Shown piece after piece: positions 49,301-61,800 of a stretch of DNA of 64,000 nucleotides. Each line of letters starts with the position of its first letter. Positions within the stretch are counted from its first letter, which is position 1. The position numbers and the translations under genes were made by a program. The stretch lies in contig VZSE01015569.1 of NCBI GenBank assembly GCA_013398275.1, positions 434,001 to 498,000 of the forward strand. The letters run 5' to 3'. The stretch is from Promerops cafer. Lineage: Eukaryota > Chordata > Aves > Passeriformes > Nectariniidae. The notes under the pieces are model-generated. The model did not search any database, was not told where the DNA came from, and saw nothing but the letters and a program-made list of their open reading frames with translations.

Positions 49301-49740
49301 TCTGAGACGCAGATTAAAACGCTCTGAACTTTCTCTTCACTTTCCAACCACAACAAGTGAGGCTGCCGAGGGACAGCAGGGCTTGGTTAGCCCGAAGGAG
49401 ACCCCGGGAAAGAAAAGGGATCCGAGCCCCGCCGGGTGACCACAGGAAACCCCCTCGTGCAGCTTCCCCCGCCCGCCTCAGGAAAGGGAGCAACCGCCCG
49501 GGCGAGGGGAGCGGGACGCCCGCGGTCCCTCAGAGCGGCCGCGCGGGCGCTGCTCCCCCGCCCCACCGAACACCCCGCGCACGCGCGCTGAGCACAGCCC
49601 CCACGCCGCCCCTTCAGCCGCTGGCCGCCCCCGCCTCTCACCATGTACCAGGTGCCCAGGATGATGGTGCCGGTGCGCACATGGCAGCAGCCGCAGCAGC
49701 GGGTGCTGTAGAAGCGGTCACGACTCCGCTTGAACGTCAT
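37309..49740 (-). CDS. LAPTM4A: LAPTM4A, complete gene, seven exons
   Basis: LAPTM4A is a four-pass membrane protein of late endosomes and lysosomes. It is sorted there by C-terminal tyrosine and PY motifs and is known to influence glycosphingolipid synthesis and cation transporter turnover. Seven exons encode about 229 residues, close to the 233 of human. Transmembrane segments lie in exons 2 (VVNLLMGILLTV), 3 (VLFAISLLMFTISAMMV), 4 (VLSCLVAISSL) and 5 (LLFIVLVFFVLFIIL). The tail keeps LPTYEMAV and PPPPYIPA, which bind NEDD4-type WW domains. Splice phases agree throughout. LAPTM4A, rather than LAPTM4B, is shown by the sequence and by the MATN3 and WDR35 neighbours. Introns hold no other gene that I recognise. 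Confidence 0.98.
37879..37977 (-). CDS. LAPTM4A: LAPTM4A exon 6
   Basis: It encodes AYLINCVWNCYKYIINRN to YPAFEAPPQ, the start of the cytosolic tail. Acceptor tttttcag, donor gtaaaa. Confidence 0.97.
39360..39455 (-). CDS. LAPTM4A: LAPTM4A exon 5
   Basis: It encodes PDFPYKDDLLSLDSSCLL and VLVFFVLFIILK, the fourth membrane segment. Phase 0 at both ends. Confidence 0.97.
40593..40715 (-). CDS. LAPTM4A: LAPTM4A exon 4
   Basis: It encodes HRVGWLIPFFCYQLFDFVL to PRIKDYLDQL, the third membrane segment. The intron to exon 3 is only 82 bp. Confidence 0.97.
40798..40874 (-). CDS. LAPTM4A: LAPTM4A exon 3
   Basis: It encodes ENACVLFAISLLMFTIS to VYGAIA, the second membrane segment. Acceptor ctgcag-type, donor gtaagt. 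Confidence 0.96.
42934..43054 (-). CDS. LAPTM4A: LAPTM4A exon 2
   Basis: It encodes VVNLLMGILLTVEVTHPN to NYYASERMA, the first membrane segment and the start of the luminal loop. Acceptor ctctcag, donor gtaggt (phase 0 in, 1 out). Confidence 0.97.
46249..46303 (+). repeat. Poly-A tract with one undetermined base
   Basis: An almost pure adenine run of about 55 bp, with an N at 46,268, in LAPTM4A intron 1. The N probably marks a sequencing or assembly limit, so the true length is uncertain. Confidence 0.95.
47900..48210. other. GC-rich patch in LAPTM4A intron 1
   Basis: An isolated block of raised GC and CpG content in otherwise AT-rich intron, about 1.5 kb inside the gene. No conserved exon is recognised. 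It could be an internal regulatory element or the remains of a repeat. Confidence 0.4.
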
Positions 49741-50230
49741 GGCGGCAGCGTGCAGCTCCAACCGCCAGACCCACCACCCGCCCTCTCCAGGCAGTTCCCG
49801 ACACCGAGGGCCGTAAAACCCCCGGCGGGCGCGTCACCGCCGCACTGACCAATCCACCGCCGGGAGAGAGTCGCGGGGCGGGCCTGTGTTGCCGCGGTGA
49901 CGGGTGATTGACAGCACGTCGGCCCAATCATAATAGCCCTGGGACTGACGCCCCGTGTCCACCTGCGGCGGCGGGGGCCGCACCTGAGTTGGGGGCGCGG
50001 TCTTTTCCGCCATGTTAGGCTTTGCCCGCCTTTACCGCTGGCCCTCAGGGCGGTCTGGCAGGGAAAGGGCCTTCCCTGGTCGCCTGGCGCACAGGGAGCA
50101 GCTCGCCGGCGGTTTGAAGAGCCGGAATCTGGCAGCCGGGGCGGCAGCGACAGCCTATGGGGAAAGCTGCGTTGTCTAGAGACGTTCGCGTATACTTAGC
50201 GCGGGTGAAGGGCGGCTCGAATTCTGGGGC
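49350..50230. promoter_or_regulatory. CpG island promoter of LAPTM4A
   Basis: A CpG-dense block over exon 1 and about 490 bp upstream. It holds CCAAT boxes at 49,849-49,853 and 49,924-49,928, on the plus strand and so inverted relative to the gene, and a YY1-type GCCATGTT at about 50,009-50,016. No TATA box is evident. Confidence 0.75.
49642..49740 (-). CDS. LAPTM4A: LAPTM4A exon 1 (coding part)
   Basis: It encodes MTFKRSRDRFYSTRCCGCC through GTWYM. The ATG at 49,740-49,738 lies in GCCGCCATGA, an excellent start context, and the donor is gtgaga. An in-frame upstream ATG at 49,761 is possible but less conserved. Confidence 0.96.
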
Positions 50231-50596
50231 CAGTTCTGAGCCCCTCAGTTCAGGAGGGACTAGGCCATGTCCAGAGAAGGGCAACAGAGCTGGTGAAGCG
50301 GCTGGAGCAGAAGTCTGATGAGGAGCGGCTGAGGATATTTTGCCTGGAGAAAAGAAAGCTCAGAGAGAACCTTGTCGCTTTCTACAAATCCCTGAAAGGA
50401 GGCTGTAGCCCGGTGGGGGTCGGCCTCTTCTCCCAGGCAAGTGTCAACAGCATGAGAGGACATGGCCTCAGGCTGCTTCAGGGAGTTTAGTCTGGACGTA
50501 GGAGGAATTTCTTCATTGAAGGAGTGATTAGACATTGGAACAGAAGTCACAGTCTCTGGAGGCATTCAAAGAAAGACTGGACATGGCACTTAGTGC
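50222..50596 (+). mobile_element. CR1 retroposon, part 1 (split by an LTR)
   Basis: The sequence from about 50,222 is the avian CR1 3' region in plus orientation: GGCTGGAGCAGAAGTCTG-like, GGAGGCTGTAGCC, GTGGGGGTCGGCCTCTTCTC and GAAAGACTGGACATGGCACT blocks. It stops at TTAGTGC, where the LTR begins, and resumes at 51,500. Confidence 0.93.
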
Positions 50597-51499
50597 TGTG
50601 AAAAACGAGGTTCACTTCTGGTAAAATAGAAAAGGTTTAATAAGAATAAAGACAATAGGAGACAAACATAAAGCAAATGGTTAATACGGCCTGGTGCCTT
50701 GGTATTCAGCCAAGAAGCACACCTACTAGGTTTGGAGATATTTTTTACATACCTTTTCCATTGCCCCAATCTGTTGCATATTCATACATCACTATGCATA
50801 TTCAAACTTTTCCATAAACTAGTTTACATGTTCCAGGAACTGTTTTGCATGGCCCCTCCTTGGGTCCGCCTCTTTAGAGCCTGTGTGTTTCTTGGCTGTG
50901 GTTTTAGTCCGTCTCTGTTATCAGCTCCAGTTTGGGCCTTGGTCCATGCTTTCTTCAGATGGCTGATGCTGATAGTTGGCACATCAATAGCAGGGTCCTC
51001 ATCACACGTTTGTGGATGTCATCCCGACCAAACAGACAGTCCATTCACAAGAACAACTATAAATCAGCTATCCCACTACCATGACCAAGCAAAAACAGAA
51101 AAACTATAACCTTCCAGCAGAGTTATTTTAACATTGTGAAAAGCCCATAATATAATACATACTCATAACCTATAGTTATTAACTTATTAACTTATGCATT
51201 ACTCAAACATTTCTTTGAGTTTGGGTGTTTTAGCTTAACATCTTTAAATTTCAGGTGACTTGTTTTCCTTGAGAAAAGTTATGTGTCTTCCTCCCCTCTT
51301 CCAGGCATTTTCCTCCCATCTGCTGTTCTGGTTTGTGTTACTGTTATCACACAGATAAGTCAAGAAGAAGATAACCTTACATATTTTAGTCACACAAGGG
51401 ACCCACACAGCTAGCAATACATACTTAACTTACGAGATTGCAAGCGACCAAAATCATACATACAAATGCGAAAGCCAACCTTATTATATATTTATAACA
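50597..51499 (-). mobile_element. Solo LTR 2 (903 bp), inserted in a CR1, flanked by GTGC
   Basis: The element begins TGTGAAAAACGAGG and ends TTTATAACA, with 4-bp target duplications GTGC (50,593-50,596 and 51,500-51,503). Removing it restores a continuous CR1, so the borders are exact. The first about 127 bp and last about 370 bp match solo LTR 1 closely; the middle about 400 bp does not. ATTAAA on the minus strand (50,636-50,641) and the shared end TTTTTCACA put it in minus orientation, pointing towards LAPTM4A, about 860 bp upstream of the LAPTM4A ATG. Confidence 0.92.
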
Positions 51500-51588
51500 G
51501 TGCCATGGTCTGGTTGACATGGTGTTGGGTCATGGTTTGGATTCGATGATCTCATAGGTCTTTTCTTTAATTGATTTTGTGATTATGG
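51500..51588 (+). mobile_element. CR1 retroposon, part 2 (3' end)
   Basis: The rest of the CR1 copy: GTGCCATGGTCTGGTTGAC, GGTGTTGGGTCATGG, TCGATGATCTCATAGGTCTT and a final TTTTGTGATTATGG. It continues the element interrupted at 50,596. Confidence 0.93.
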
Positions 51589-51589
51589 A

Positions 51590-54500
51590 CAGCCCTTAAT
51601 TCCAAAATAGTAATGAGTAAGTAACATCTCCTGATGTCCTGATTCCAGCTGGGGCAGTGTTAATTTTTGCAGGTGCCAGGAGGGAGCATGGCTAGGATGT
51701 GGAGGTTATTCTGTCCCACATCACATCATTGGTCATTGCCAGGAGCAGGGGGAAAAGAGGTTTCTTCCTATGGAGAAAACATGGAGGAGGGAGCCGACTG
51801 GTATTGTGTATTGGGAGCGGGGGCAGGCTTCTTATCTCATTGATGTTTCCAGTATATTGTTGTGCCTCCAATTCTCAACTCCATCCCAACGCAGCAGGAA
51901 GGATGAGGGGAAGGCGGAGTGAGAGAGAGCAGTGTGTGGTTTCAGAAAGTCTCAGTGGGGGTCCTGAACTGGGAAGTACCATTCCTAAACCAGGACACCT
52001 GGGCAGAGCCTGAAGAGGTCTCCTTTGAGGTACTGCCAACATCCCCCAGCTTTTGCTGAATTTCACTGCAGAAGGTTTAGTTCACATGAACCGTTTTGCT
52101 GTTCTTTTGAGTTAATTCCTTGGATTAAAGAACAGTATTAAGATTGTGTTATGAGCTAAGAGGATATGCCATCAGAGGGAAAACAGAAGAGGTATAGTCC
52201 ACAGAAGTACTTTACTTTGTTGGTGACTCCAAGCCCTACTCAAGACCCTGTTGGTCAGTGAGTAATGGAAATGCTTCATTAGTTCCACCAAAACCTGCGT
52301 GTGCTGCACTTTTTAATACATTAATTAGAAATAATGTGTGTAAATCCAATTGCTCTCTTCATTTGTGTATGTGATAAGTTTCACCACCACTTAAGATGCA
52401 CAGTGTCCTGTTCCCACGTGGAGCAGGACCTGTAAACTTCCCCTGACCCAATGGTTTCTGGAGACCTGAGCTGTTGGTGCAGAAATGCACAGAGTTTATA
52501 CTTGCAGCTGCAAGTATTTCCTTCTTGGCAGTGCACAATCTGAGACACAGAACCATAAATATTTGCTGTGCATATATACACCAAGATGTATGTCAGTACT
52601 GAGTTTTTTCACTTTGAACAACGAGAAGGTAATGGGGGTGACAGTGCTTGTCCTTTTGATACATTCCAGATTGTACAATTAACACATTTTATTGTTTTAG
52701 CTGCTTAGTCTATTTTTAATGTGAGCTGTTGCTGAGTTGTTTGAAATTATTGACTTAAGGGCTTTAATTTGACCTTTTTATTTTAAATCCCCAGAGTTCC
52801 ATAGTTGGTGTTTTTCTTCCTTAGGGCATATTTCATTTTTGAATAAACATGTTGTAAGTGCTTCTAAGATGGCTGTAATGATCCTATTATAAACTATTGT
52901 TTGTTTCTTTAGTGCTCCTAATGTTCTCAGCCCTGTGCACAGATGCCTAATTATCAACACTGATTTAATGTAGCAAGAAGGGACTAATATTAATCAATAT
53001 ACACGTGTCCATTTTAAAAAATGGAAAAAAGAATGTGCATTTTGTTGTAATCAGTTATTTTAAAAATCGGTTTTCTCACAGATGGCACTCTGGGAAGCCT
53101 AAGCCAGCTATTCCTGCTGCATGCATGCCTGAATTGATTACATTGTTCTGCCGACCTGAGAGATTCTCCTTTCTGTTGGTCTGTCCCTGTGTGAAGCGGG
53201 AGTTCACAGGATTAGAATGAGTCAGAAATTAAAGCAGGAGCCCCTCCCTCAAAGTTTGGACATCCACTTGGAAACCTCTAGATCCCACTCCCAGTTCAAA
53301 TGATTTGTGAGGGCAAGTGTTCCAACTAAGATCTTGCAGTTGGACACTTTGCTAAGATCAAGCCCTCGTCAGGCTCAGATTTTCAGGGCTATTTTCATGA
53401 GATGAAAGAAATCTTAATTAAGTGTTCATATCTTGTCAGCCAGACTCAGAATAAAAATTGATGCGATTCCCTTGAGCTTCACTGCTTGTTATACTCAGCA
53501 AACAACAAAGATACTGGGAAGAATAATGTGAATCTCATTTAACATCACAAAGAAGCTTTCCACAGCAGGATAGGCTGATGTGGAGCTATTGAATTTGCAT
53601 AAAAAAACCTCTCCACTTTCTCCTCCCTTAAAAAAAATTAAAAAGGAAATATTCAAAGAGTACTTTGAGAATGATTGCATTGTTTCTTGTACTTAAGGGA
53701 AGAGGTAATAGGTTAATGATTTTAGTCCTACCCTTTGTGAAAGATTCCAGATCTTCCATGCCACAAGCAGCCCAGATGACCTCAGGCAAGGCACTGCCTT
53801 CTCGCTGAGCCTTAATTCTCTTCTTTTTGCCAGAATCAAAGATGATTTGTGAGGCTAAATATATTAAAAACTCTGAGCTCAGCTTACAGTCATGACAGGC
53901 CAAGCAAAATCTCAAGAGAGCCAGTGAGTACTAGTGATAAAACTTCTTCACAAATAGCAAAAAGACCATGGCATGCAGGACCAAAGCATCCACAACAGTA
54001 AGAGCAGGAAGCCATACACAGATCTGCAAGTCAGAAGCAGCTGCAAAAGAATGATTGGGATTCCTTTACCAGTATGACATTTTAACTCCTTCCCTCTCAG
54101 CAGGTAGGGAGTGTTTGATATCGAGGTGTTCCTCATTAGCCAAACTACTCGGGGCTTTCAAAACCCATGTCTAGACAGGAGATTTGCACTTCTGTCTTCA
54201 GAGCCTGGCAATGTTTTACCAAACACAAATTAGTTTTGGATAATCAGATTTTAATAAGGTGACAGCAAAACAGCTAGGATCAGGTAAATGAGAGACCAGG
54301 CTTAAACTTCTTCAAAAATTTAAAGTGCTACACTTGCAATATGTCAAAACAATGCAGCACTAAGACTGTTCTCTGCTAATTTTTGTAATACCATAGTTTT
54401 TCCCTTTTGTGCTGTTCTTCAGTCTATCCTTGGCTAGAAGATGACGGTTTAATGCTGTAACCACACACTGAATTATTGCCAGGATGGCAATATTTTGAAG

Positions 54501-57500
54501 AATAAGGTGCTGTTCTGCTTCAGCATTTGCTGTGTTGTGTGAATGGAAAACTACAGACTCTGAACTGATAATCATATGTAACTTTGGGCAGAGTTCATAC
54601 CACTTTATAGTGAAAATATTGTCCTGATGGTGCTTGAGAAATGAAAGCACAGCAAGATGAACTAATCTGACCAACACTACTACAGGTCAATCAAAATTCT
54701 AGGAACATCTTGTCCATTGGCTTCTTTGCCAGGAAATAAAAGGTACAGTGCAGGACATGTTGGAGCTCTTCCATCCCAAATGGAAGGCGCTTGAGTATGA
54801 GGGCAGGAACAAGCTACTGCTATTTTTTTTTCCCTATAACTTTATGCATGTGCATGCTACTCTGCATTCTAAAAACAAAAAAAAAAAAAAAATGCTGAAA
54901 GGTTAGTTAGCTCCTCAGATTCAGTTATTTTCCATGCTGAACAAACATTTTTAGATTAAAAAAAAATGAAGTTTTTCAACATCACAGAGAAAGTAATATG
55001 TGTACATAGAAACTGCAATATATAACACTGTATCCCCTTACCAGAATTTAGAAAAATCCATAGAACTGGTGCAGAAGGTGTGAAAAATACCCAGGCTGAA
55101 ACCATGGAATAACTTTTTGCTTCCTTAAAAAAAGATGAGTGTACTAGAGTGAAAGCAATGCATTAACATATCAATGAAGGGAAAAAAACCCTCATCTAAA
55201 TTAGTCAGGGGGAGACTTTCCTGTTGGTGACTCATACAGCAAAATCATAGATATCATGAAGTCAGCATTGACAAATTTTACCATCCTTTTTTGTTCCAAG
55301 ATGAATTTTGTAGGAAAACAATCTAATTTGGAGGATCGGTGGTTTGTTGTAAAAAGGGTTAGAAAGTAATAAGAATGTATCACAATGAGTTTTGTGATTA
55401 TTGAATTTTACTCTTGTTTACTGAATTAACTCATTTTGGGATTCCTAATGTAATGTTCCAAGCTTCTGTACTATTTGTTCTAGTTGGTTGCTGTTAACAA
55501 TATGAATTATCTTTTACCAGTATGAGTCAGTTTAACTCTGTTCCAAACCTTTTAAACTCATAACAGATGGGTCAGAAAGGGTTAGAAAATAAGCTAAAAT
55601 ATGACAGCATGATAGAAAATTTCTCTAATCCCAGGACTGTTTCTGGGTTACTTGCAGTGTACTCATATTTTCTAAATCTCAAACACTGAATAAAAATTCT
55701 TGTCTTCATTTAGAGAATCAAAATCTGCTAAACTAAAAGAGCTGTGTTTCATTTATAGCAGCCTCCACACAGTTGAGGAGCTATGAAAATGTCTAAAAAT
55801 AACATGATCTAAACTGGTACTTGCAATTTCAGATATCTCAGTGCTTTCACATGAACAAGAGTGAGCACTGGAAGTGGAAAATCTCCTGTACTCACTGGCA
55901 GCCTCCCTCTTCCAGCCCTCAGTCCAGACTTGCCCCTCCATGAATCTTGGCAGGGTGGACAGGAGGAGCCTGAGGACCTCAACCCTACCGTTTCAGGGAA
56001 GCAAGGAGTCACCTTCTAGTGGTTGTTCTTTCTTTACACGTTGGCTCCTTGACTGGGTTTGCGGTTCGGGCAGGAGGAACACTGTGGCAGGTGGCTGTTG
56101 CTGCCAGAAGAGCTCGATAAAGCCATTTATCATGAGTCCCAGTAACATGCACTGCACAGAACCACCAGCAAAGGAAAATGGTGCAGAGAGAAATCAAAGT
56201 TTGATACAAAATGACGTTTACCAAATTTCTGATATTCTCTTGGTGTGATGACACAGGGGTCAATTACTCTCACAGTGGCCCTTTCTCCAGAAGACACAGG
56301 GAGTTGTTTCTGAGATCAATGCATTACAGTTTCTGTTCAGTCAGTACAGGAGGATCTTTCCTTTGCAGGAACACCTGCAGGGCTGAATGTCAGGGATGGC
56401 GCATGCTGGAAAGTTCATTTTACCTTGGAAAGATCCCTGGGTCTGGTTCAGTACAATGAAAGAAGGACAAGATTTCCTGTATCTGATTTTGTGGCCAGTG
56501 ACTTAAAAACCCTCTCTCACAACATCCAGCTACCCTTAGAAAATACTCACTGTTACAGAGCAGGCCGATGTTGTAAGTATAGTAAAGAAATTATTTCCTG
56601 CCAGGCAATTAGCATGTCTACCTGCTAGTCAGCTTGTGCACATGTTGGCTGTGCCACTGATCTCCACATTGGGTGGGACCTTGATAGTTATAGACAATTA
56701 CAGTGATCAGTTATGGATAATTATGGACCAGCAGGCCAAATTCCTCTCTATGGTTGCCCATCTTTACCCTGGCGGTGTTACACCGTGGTTTGAGTGTGAA
56801 GCAAAGCTTCAGCCTCTGCATCTGCATCCTGCTGTCTGCCTGCAAGTAAACACAACTTTGTAGGTCGGGAGTTTGTCAGTTACATAATCAGCCACATCTT
56901 AATGCCTGTGATACAATGGATTCATCATGTATGGATATGGCTCTTTTATTAGGGATGTAGCCAATCTTCCACCTTCAAGAGGCTGCCCAGAAGAAAGAGC
57001 ATCATTACAAAAATAGAGCAGACTGAGTTTAAGAGAAAGTGGAGACTTAAAGCCGTGTGCTTCGTCATTTACAGCTGCTGCTGTAACAATTAATTGCTTG
57101 CCCCTAACCATATCATAGGTGTTTGCCAGCCACATTTCATCCCACCTCCCACATTGTGGCTGCACCAGAGGCTTGATTTCTAGCTGTTGGGCCATTTGCA
57201 GGCATGTGGAGAGCTTTTGGCTGTTCCTAAGGCAAATGCCCCTCAAGCAGCTAATAAATTGCTTAGGGAAAAGGCAGGGGGTGCTGGCTGGACCTGGCCC
57301 ATGAGCTGGCAATTAGACTACACTGGGTTATTGAATGACCAGAGAGATCTACTCTTAATTTACTCTTCTAAGGGATAACATTCAGTTATAGCTCAAGCAA
57401 TGCTTCAGCACGTTGGGGGGATGTTGAATCTTCTGTCTGAGGATTTACAATAGTCTCCAGCTAGCAAAGATCAGCGACTGGGAGAATGTGCACATCCAGC

Positions 57501-58440
57501 ACACCCATTTAACCCTCATGAAGCCAGGAGCAGCAGAGCAAGCTGCGCCTAAAAGCACAGAAACCAGGGAATAACCTGAACATGTGGTGATGAAGGGGAG
57601 TTTCTTAAAGAACTCAGAGGTCTGATTTTCAAAGCATCTGCAGAGACCATTTATTAAGTTCTGTGATGGTTTTTCAGGCTCTGACAACTGGGAAGTGAAA
57701 GAATGGAAGTTGACAGAGCTTCTTAGAGCTTTGTGTTCTGATTTGGTTGTTTTTGTAAATTAAGTTCTCTCACTGAAGAGCACTTCTGCATCCCTGAGAG
57801 CATGTGCAGCAGCACTGCTGGGGGATGTGGTACAGGAAGGCTCCAGGCACTGCCACAGCCAAACAAGCAACAACCAACATACCCTTTCCTAACTGCTGAC
57901 AAAAGAGATGAATCACACAAGCATGCTGTACATTGCCACCCAATTTGCCCTGAAAGGTGCTTTTCAATTATTTAGGAAAGCCTATGATCAAGAATATTTA
58001 GCTGTAGGAGTGTATTCTTTTTTGCCTACATTAGAGTGTGGTATTAAATAATGTGCTGCTGTAAACTATTGAGCTCATCTCTGTATTACTGTGATGACCT
58101 CCCAGAGGTGAAACAGTGAAGCCAGAAGGAAAATGCAGGCCTCAGACACCACTGAAGTCAGGAAAAGGGGTACTGAAGAATTTGACAGAAAAACAGTAAT
58201 ATAATTTGCTGCTGCTTGTCATCAGCACCTCAGTTGGCTTGTCAGTGTTGTAAGTCTGGATTGTTCTTTCATCCCAACAACAGAAGAATGTCACGAGGAT
58301 TTCCTAAACATAGAAGAGTTCAGATGAAGGGAATCTCTTAAAAAAATTTACAGTACCTCGAAAAAGCTTGAAAATTGAATGGTTCTAGCAAAAAACCACA
58401 TGCTCTTACACACATACAAATTAAATAAAACAGCTCATGA
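51590..58440. other. Intergenic, nothing recognised
   Basis: About 6.8 kb between the CR1/LTR block and the 3' end of the metadherin-like gene. I see only short unrelated open frames, A-rich runs (for example at 54,876-54,891), and no conserved exon on either strand. SDC1, expected next to LAPTM4A from human gene order, is not here. Confidence 0.6.
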
Positions 58441-58470
58441 GTGTTGGGCTTTGGACAAAAGTTTTAATTT

Positions 58471-58476
58471 TTTATT
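58471..58476 (-). terminator. Polyadenylation signal of the metadherin-like gene
   Basis: AATAAA on the minus strand, about 136 bp after the stop, followed on that strand by a GT-rich stretch (TTTGTATGTGTGTAAG). A good 3'-end signal that supports this as a transcribed gene. Confidence 0.6.
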
Positions 58477-58611
58477 ATAAAAACAGTGACGTTTGAAATA
58501 CTGAAAAATGTTGAAATAAAGCAGAATTACAAAGACATCAAAAAGTTTACAAGCAGATATAGAGAAAAAAGCAGAAGAAATCTGTAGTCCACCAATCTTG
58601 TGAGCTTCTCT

Positions 58612-58815
58612 TTATCTCCTTTTTTTCTTTTTTGGATGACAGAGGTTATCTTCAATGCTAAGCAAAGGCCATAGGCAACATCCTGGCCCCAATGAGGTCA
58701 ATGAATGTTTTCCATTGGCTTCAGAGATAGCAGAACTTTGTTCATTACCCACATACTCATTACCACATCTACTAAATCCTTGAACTTGCTGTACCTGTTC
58801 CTCCAGCAAGGCCAT
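58612..58815 (-). CDS. Metadherin-like gene, last coding exon (5' border unresolved)
   Basis: The open frame ends IEDNLCHPKKKKRR and TAA at 58,612-58,614, like the basic C-terminus of MTDH. The acceptor cannot be fixed: an AG at 58,684-58,685 (ggggccag|GA) fits phase 1, and others are possible. Part of the listed stretch may be intron, and one more exon may lie between here and 61,097. Confidence 0.5.
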   Translation of the reverse strand: MALLEEQVQQVQGFSRCGNEYVGNEQSSAISEANGKHSLTSLGPGCCLWPLLSIEDNLCHPKKKKRR

Positions 58816-61800
58816 GTATTTTCTTGTTATGCATCTATTCCAAACCAGTTACTTTCCTGATAAAAGCTCTTTGGTCTGTTCAGTCCATTCATAAACTGCC
58901 AATATTTTGCCTACACTGAGACACAAACACCAAGATGTGCAGATCCTAGACAGTGGGCTGCTAAGTGGCATCAGTTAATATTACTCCTCCCCTGCCTGTC
59001 TGAATCAACCCTACTGTGCTAAATTTCAGGGCACACAGTACAGCTAACTACCCCAAAAATCACAGCACAAGAGAACTGCCCTTCAACATACAGTAGCTAA
59101 ACTCTAAACACAAATACATTGCTGCAGTTAATTGCTTCTCTGAAGGGTACAGCTGATTTGACAGCTATGCAACAGATGAAGGCCATCAGGGAAAAGCGTT
59201 GAGCTGCAGGTAAAGCTTAGACAAGCTGGGATCAGGGATGCAATGGCAGAAGCACAGAGCTCTCCTCTGCCTCCATGATGCAAACAGGAATGCAGCTGTG
59301 GCAGTGTAAAGCCACGGCATCCCTGGTTATTCACTGTCCTAGTGAAAAGAGTTTCACAGCATCAGCCCAAAGCCTACAAATGTGCACACATTTAACATGC
59401 AGTAGTAATCGTCTCCCACCATCTCCAAAGGCAGATGGAGATTTGAGAAACACTATCCCATCCTTCGAGGCAGCACTTCTGGGATGGGCCAGGCACAGTC
59501 TCAGGACTGTCTACCAGCTACCAAAGACCCCCCCCAGCTACCACCAAAGCTGCAGCTCCTCTGGGGAAAGAGGGCTTTTGCTTTTAGTGGTCAGTTCAGC
59601 TCTGTTTATAAACCACAGTATTCTATTGCAACACATTCTCCTCCATACTATGAGCCCTCTGACAAGGAGAAATACACACACTTCAATAAATACTAAACTG
59701 ACTTAAAAACTTCATTCACAAATTTAGTTTATATTAGAATATTCAAGTGACAAAATGATAAAAAACTCCCAAACATCAGATTAAGAAAAATTATTTTTAA
59801 AAGTTACCTCAGTCTACTATAAGTACAAATGCAACATGCTTTGGACATACAGACTTTAAACTTTAGCCCACCATAAAATCCAGGGAGAAAAATGGGTATA
59901 GACCATCTTTCCAAATAAGTTAAAAACCTCCTTTAGAAATGTTCCTTGAGGAGCAGACTAGTCTGATGTGGAGTAAAAAGTATAAATATGGCAAGGTAAG
60001 AGGCAAAAGTCTGACAATAGCAGCCACCAAAGACTTAAAAGAGTTAGGAAGTTGGAGAATGATCCATGTTATTCTCCCTTTGTTTCTGAACAGTGCCTCC
60101 TTCTGTACCTTACTAGCCTGTCGATGAGCACCTCTGCAAAATGCCAGGGGAGACCAGACTAGCTGGTGGATCCTCCACGGGACCAAAGTACAATCACAGT
60201 CAGGTACCGCCCGACTATTTCTACAATGGCATAGAACACTACAAGTTGACAAACAACGTGACAGCAAAAAACTGAAAGGACTTAATGCAACCAGTCAAAC
60301 CCCATTCAACAGCTTTTGATCAAGGGCAGCAGCTTGCAATGAACAGCCACTGTGTTTCCAAACCACCTCCTGTGCACAGCCTGCTCCCTCTCTCCGCTCT
60401 CTCACACACTCACGCTCTCTGGCTCACTGCTTCTCTTCTCTTCCTCTCGCTTGGAGGTCTCCTGGAGCCTCTCTTAGCCTGGGGCTCAGCAGCATTGCAG
60501 AAAGCAGAATCCTTGCAGCTCATTGGCATGTCTGCCCCATCGGGTTGGCACTCTGGCAGCTACACAGCTCCCTCAAGTCTCTTTCTTCATTTTCTTCCTC
60601 TTCCTCCTCTCCTTTTTTCCAGGTACACCTGCCATGCAAACAACAGGGACAGTGCACAAACCTTCCACATGCAATTGCATCCCTGAGAGCTCTTGGCTTT
60701 TTGCCTGATGAAGAGGATTTAAGGGTTCTTAGATGTGTTTTACAAGGGCCACCTACTTTCAAGGGTAATTCAAAGTCATAGGGAGGACTCAATGTTTTTA
60801 GTGGGCTCTGACTCACTCATATTTGCATCTGTTTCATGTTGAAAAGAGCTGTGCAAAAATTACTGTCACTAAATGCAATAGTAGCTTTTTTTTTTTTTTC
60901 TCAGTAACTCTGAGAGGAACAGGAACAGGTATTTGTCCCAGAAAAGCCTCTGGGCAATACAGAGCCTCTCAAAGAGTTAAAATATGCAGCTAAAGGAGAA
61001 GCATTTCACATATTCACTTAAAAATGCATTTGTGAACACTTCTTAGATTACACATTATTCTGAAAAGTCATCAGATGTGCAAAAACAATCACTTACCGTT
61101 ATTTGGTGAATTATTAACAATGTCCAAGGATTTTTTGAAGGAAGCACTGACTGCATCACTGCTATCTTTTGTAGATATCAAGTCCCTGAGACCTTCTTCC
61201 ATTCTTGTTTGCAAACCTTGCTGGGGTTTAATTGAAACAATATGCTTCACTAAGCATATGAGTTAAACGAAGCATAAGCAAGTACAAAATATGAGAGAAA
61301 ATGTCATTATTTTGGGGCATTTAAAGAAACTGCAGGACAAATTAATTTTTACATGATTAGAATAGTTTGCCATGTTATCTACCTACCTCTTACTTGTTTT
61401 AGAGGGGATTAAAGTGTTGAAATTGTCCTTCAGTGTTATTTTCCCCCTTGCTTCCCCCAGTGAACAGAAGAGCAGCAAGAAGTACTGAGATGAAAGTATT
61501 GTCATTGTGAGTGACACTGAAGAGTAAGATGTGCCCAGTGACTGCTAAATTACTAGAGTCCACAGAAACACTGGAGGCATAAGGAGTGTGATGAGCAACT
61601 TTGTGGATCTGGCTTCATAAGTAATTTCATTTTTTATGTCAATCTGAAGGCTGAGCTTGCATAGCAGTATTTGGGGCACCAGACACTAGCATTTGGGGCT
61701 GACATGCAACACAAGCTTCTTCTGGCCCATCATAAACACATCAGAAGAAGCAATGCTGTCCTGAGGAGTCTGAACAGCACTGTTATGATTATTCATGAAG

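Noticed and set aside
20902..49740. The MATN2-LAPTM4B block (human 8q22) instead of MATN3-LAPTM4A
   Set aside because: The matrilin has a single A domain, and LAPTM4A-specific sequence runs through all seven exons. WDR35 is adjacent, as on human 2p24.
56425..57378. Plus- and minus-strand frames of 60-137 codons in the 56-57 kb region
   Set aside because: There are no conserved motifs, no consistent splice sites and no known family. They are left as unannotated intergenic DNA.
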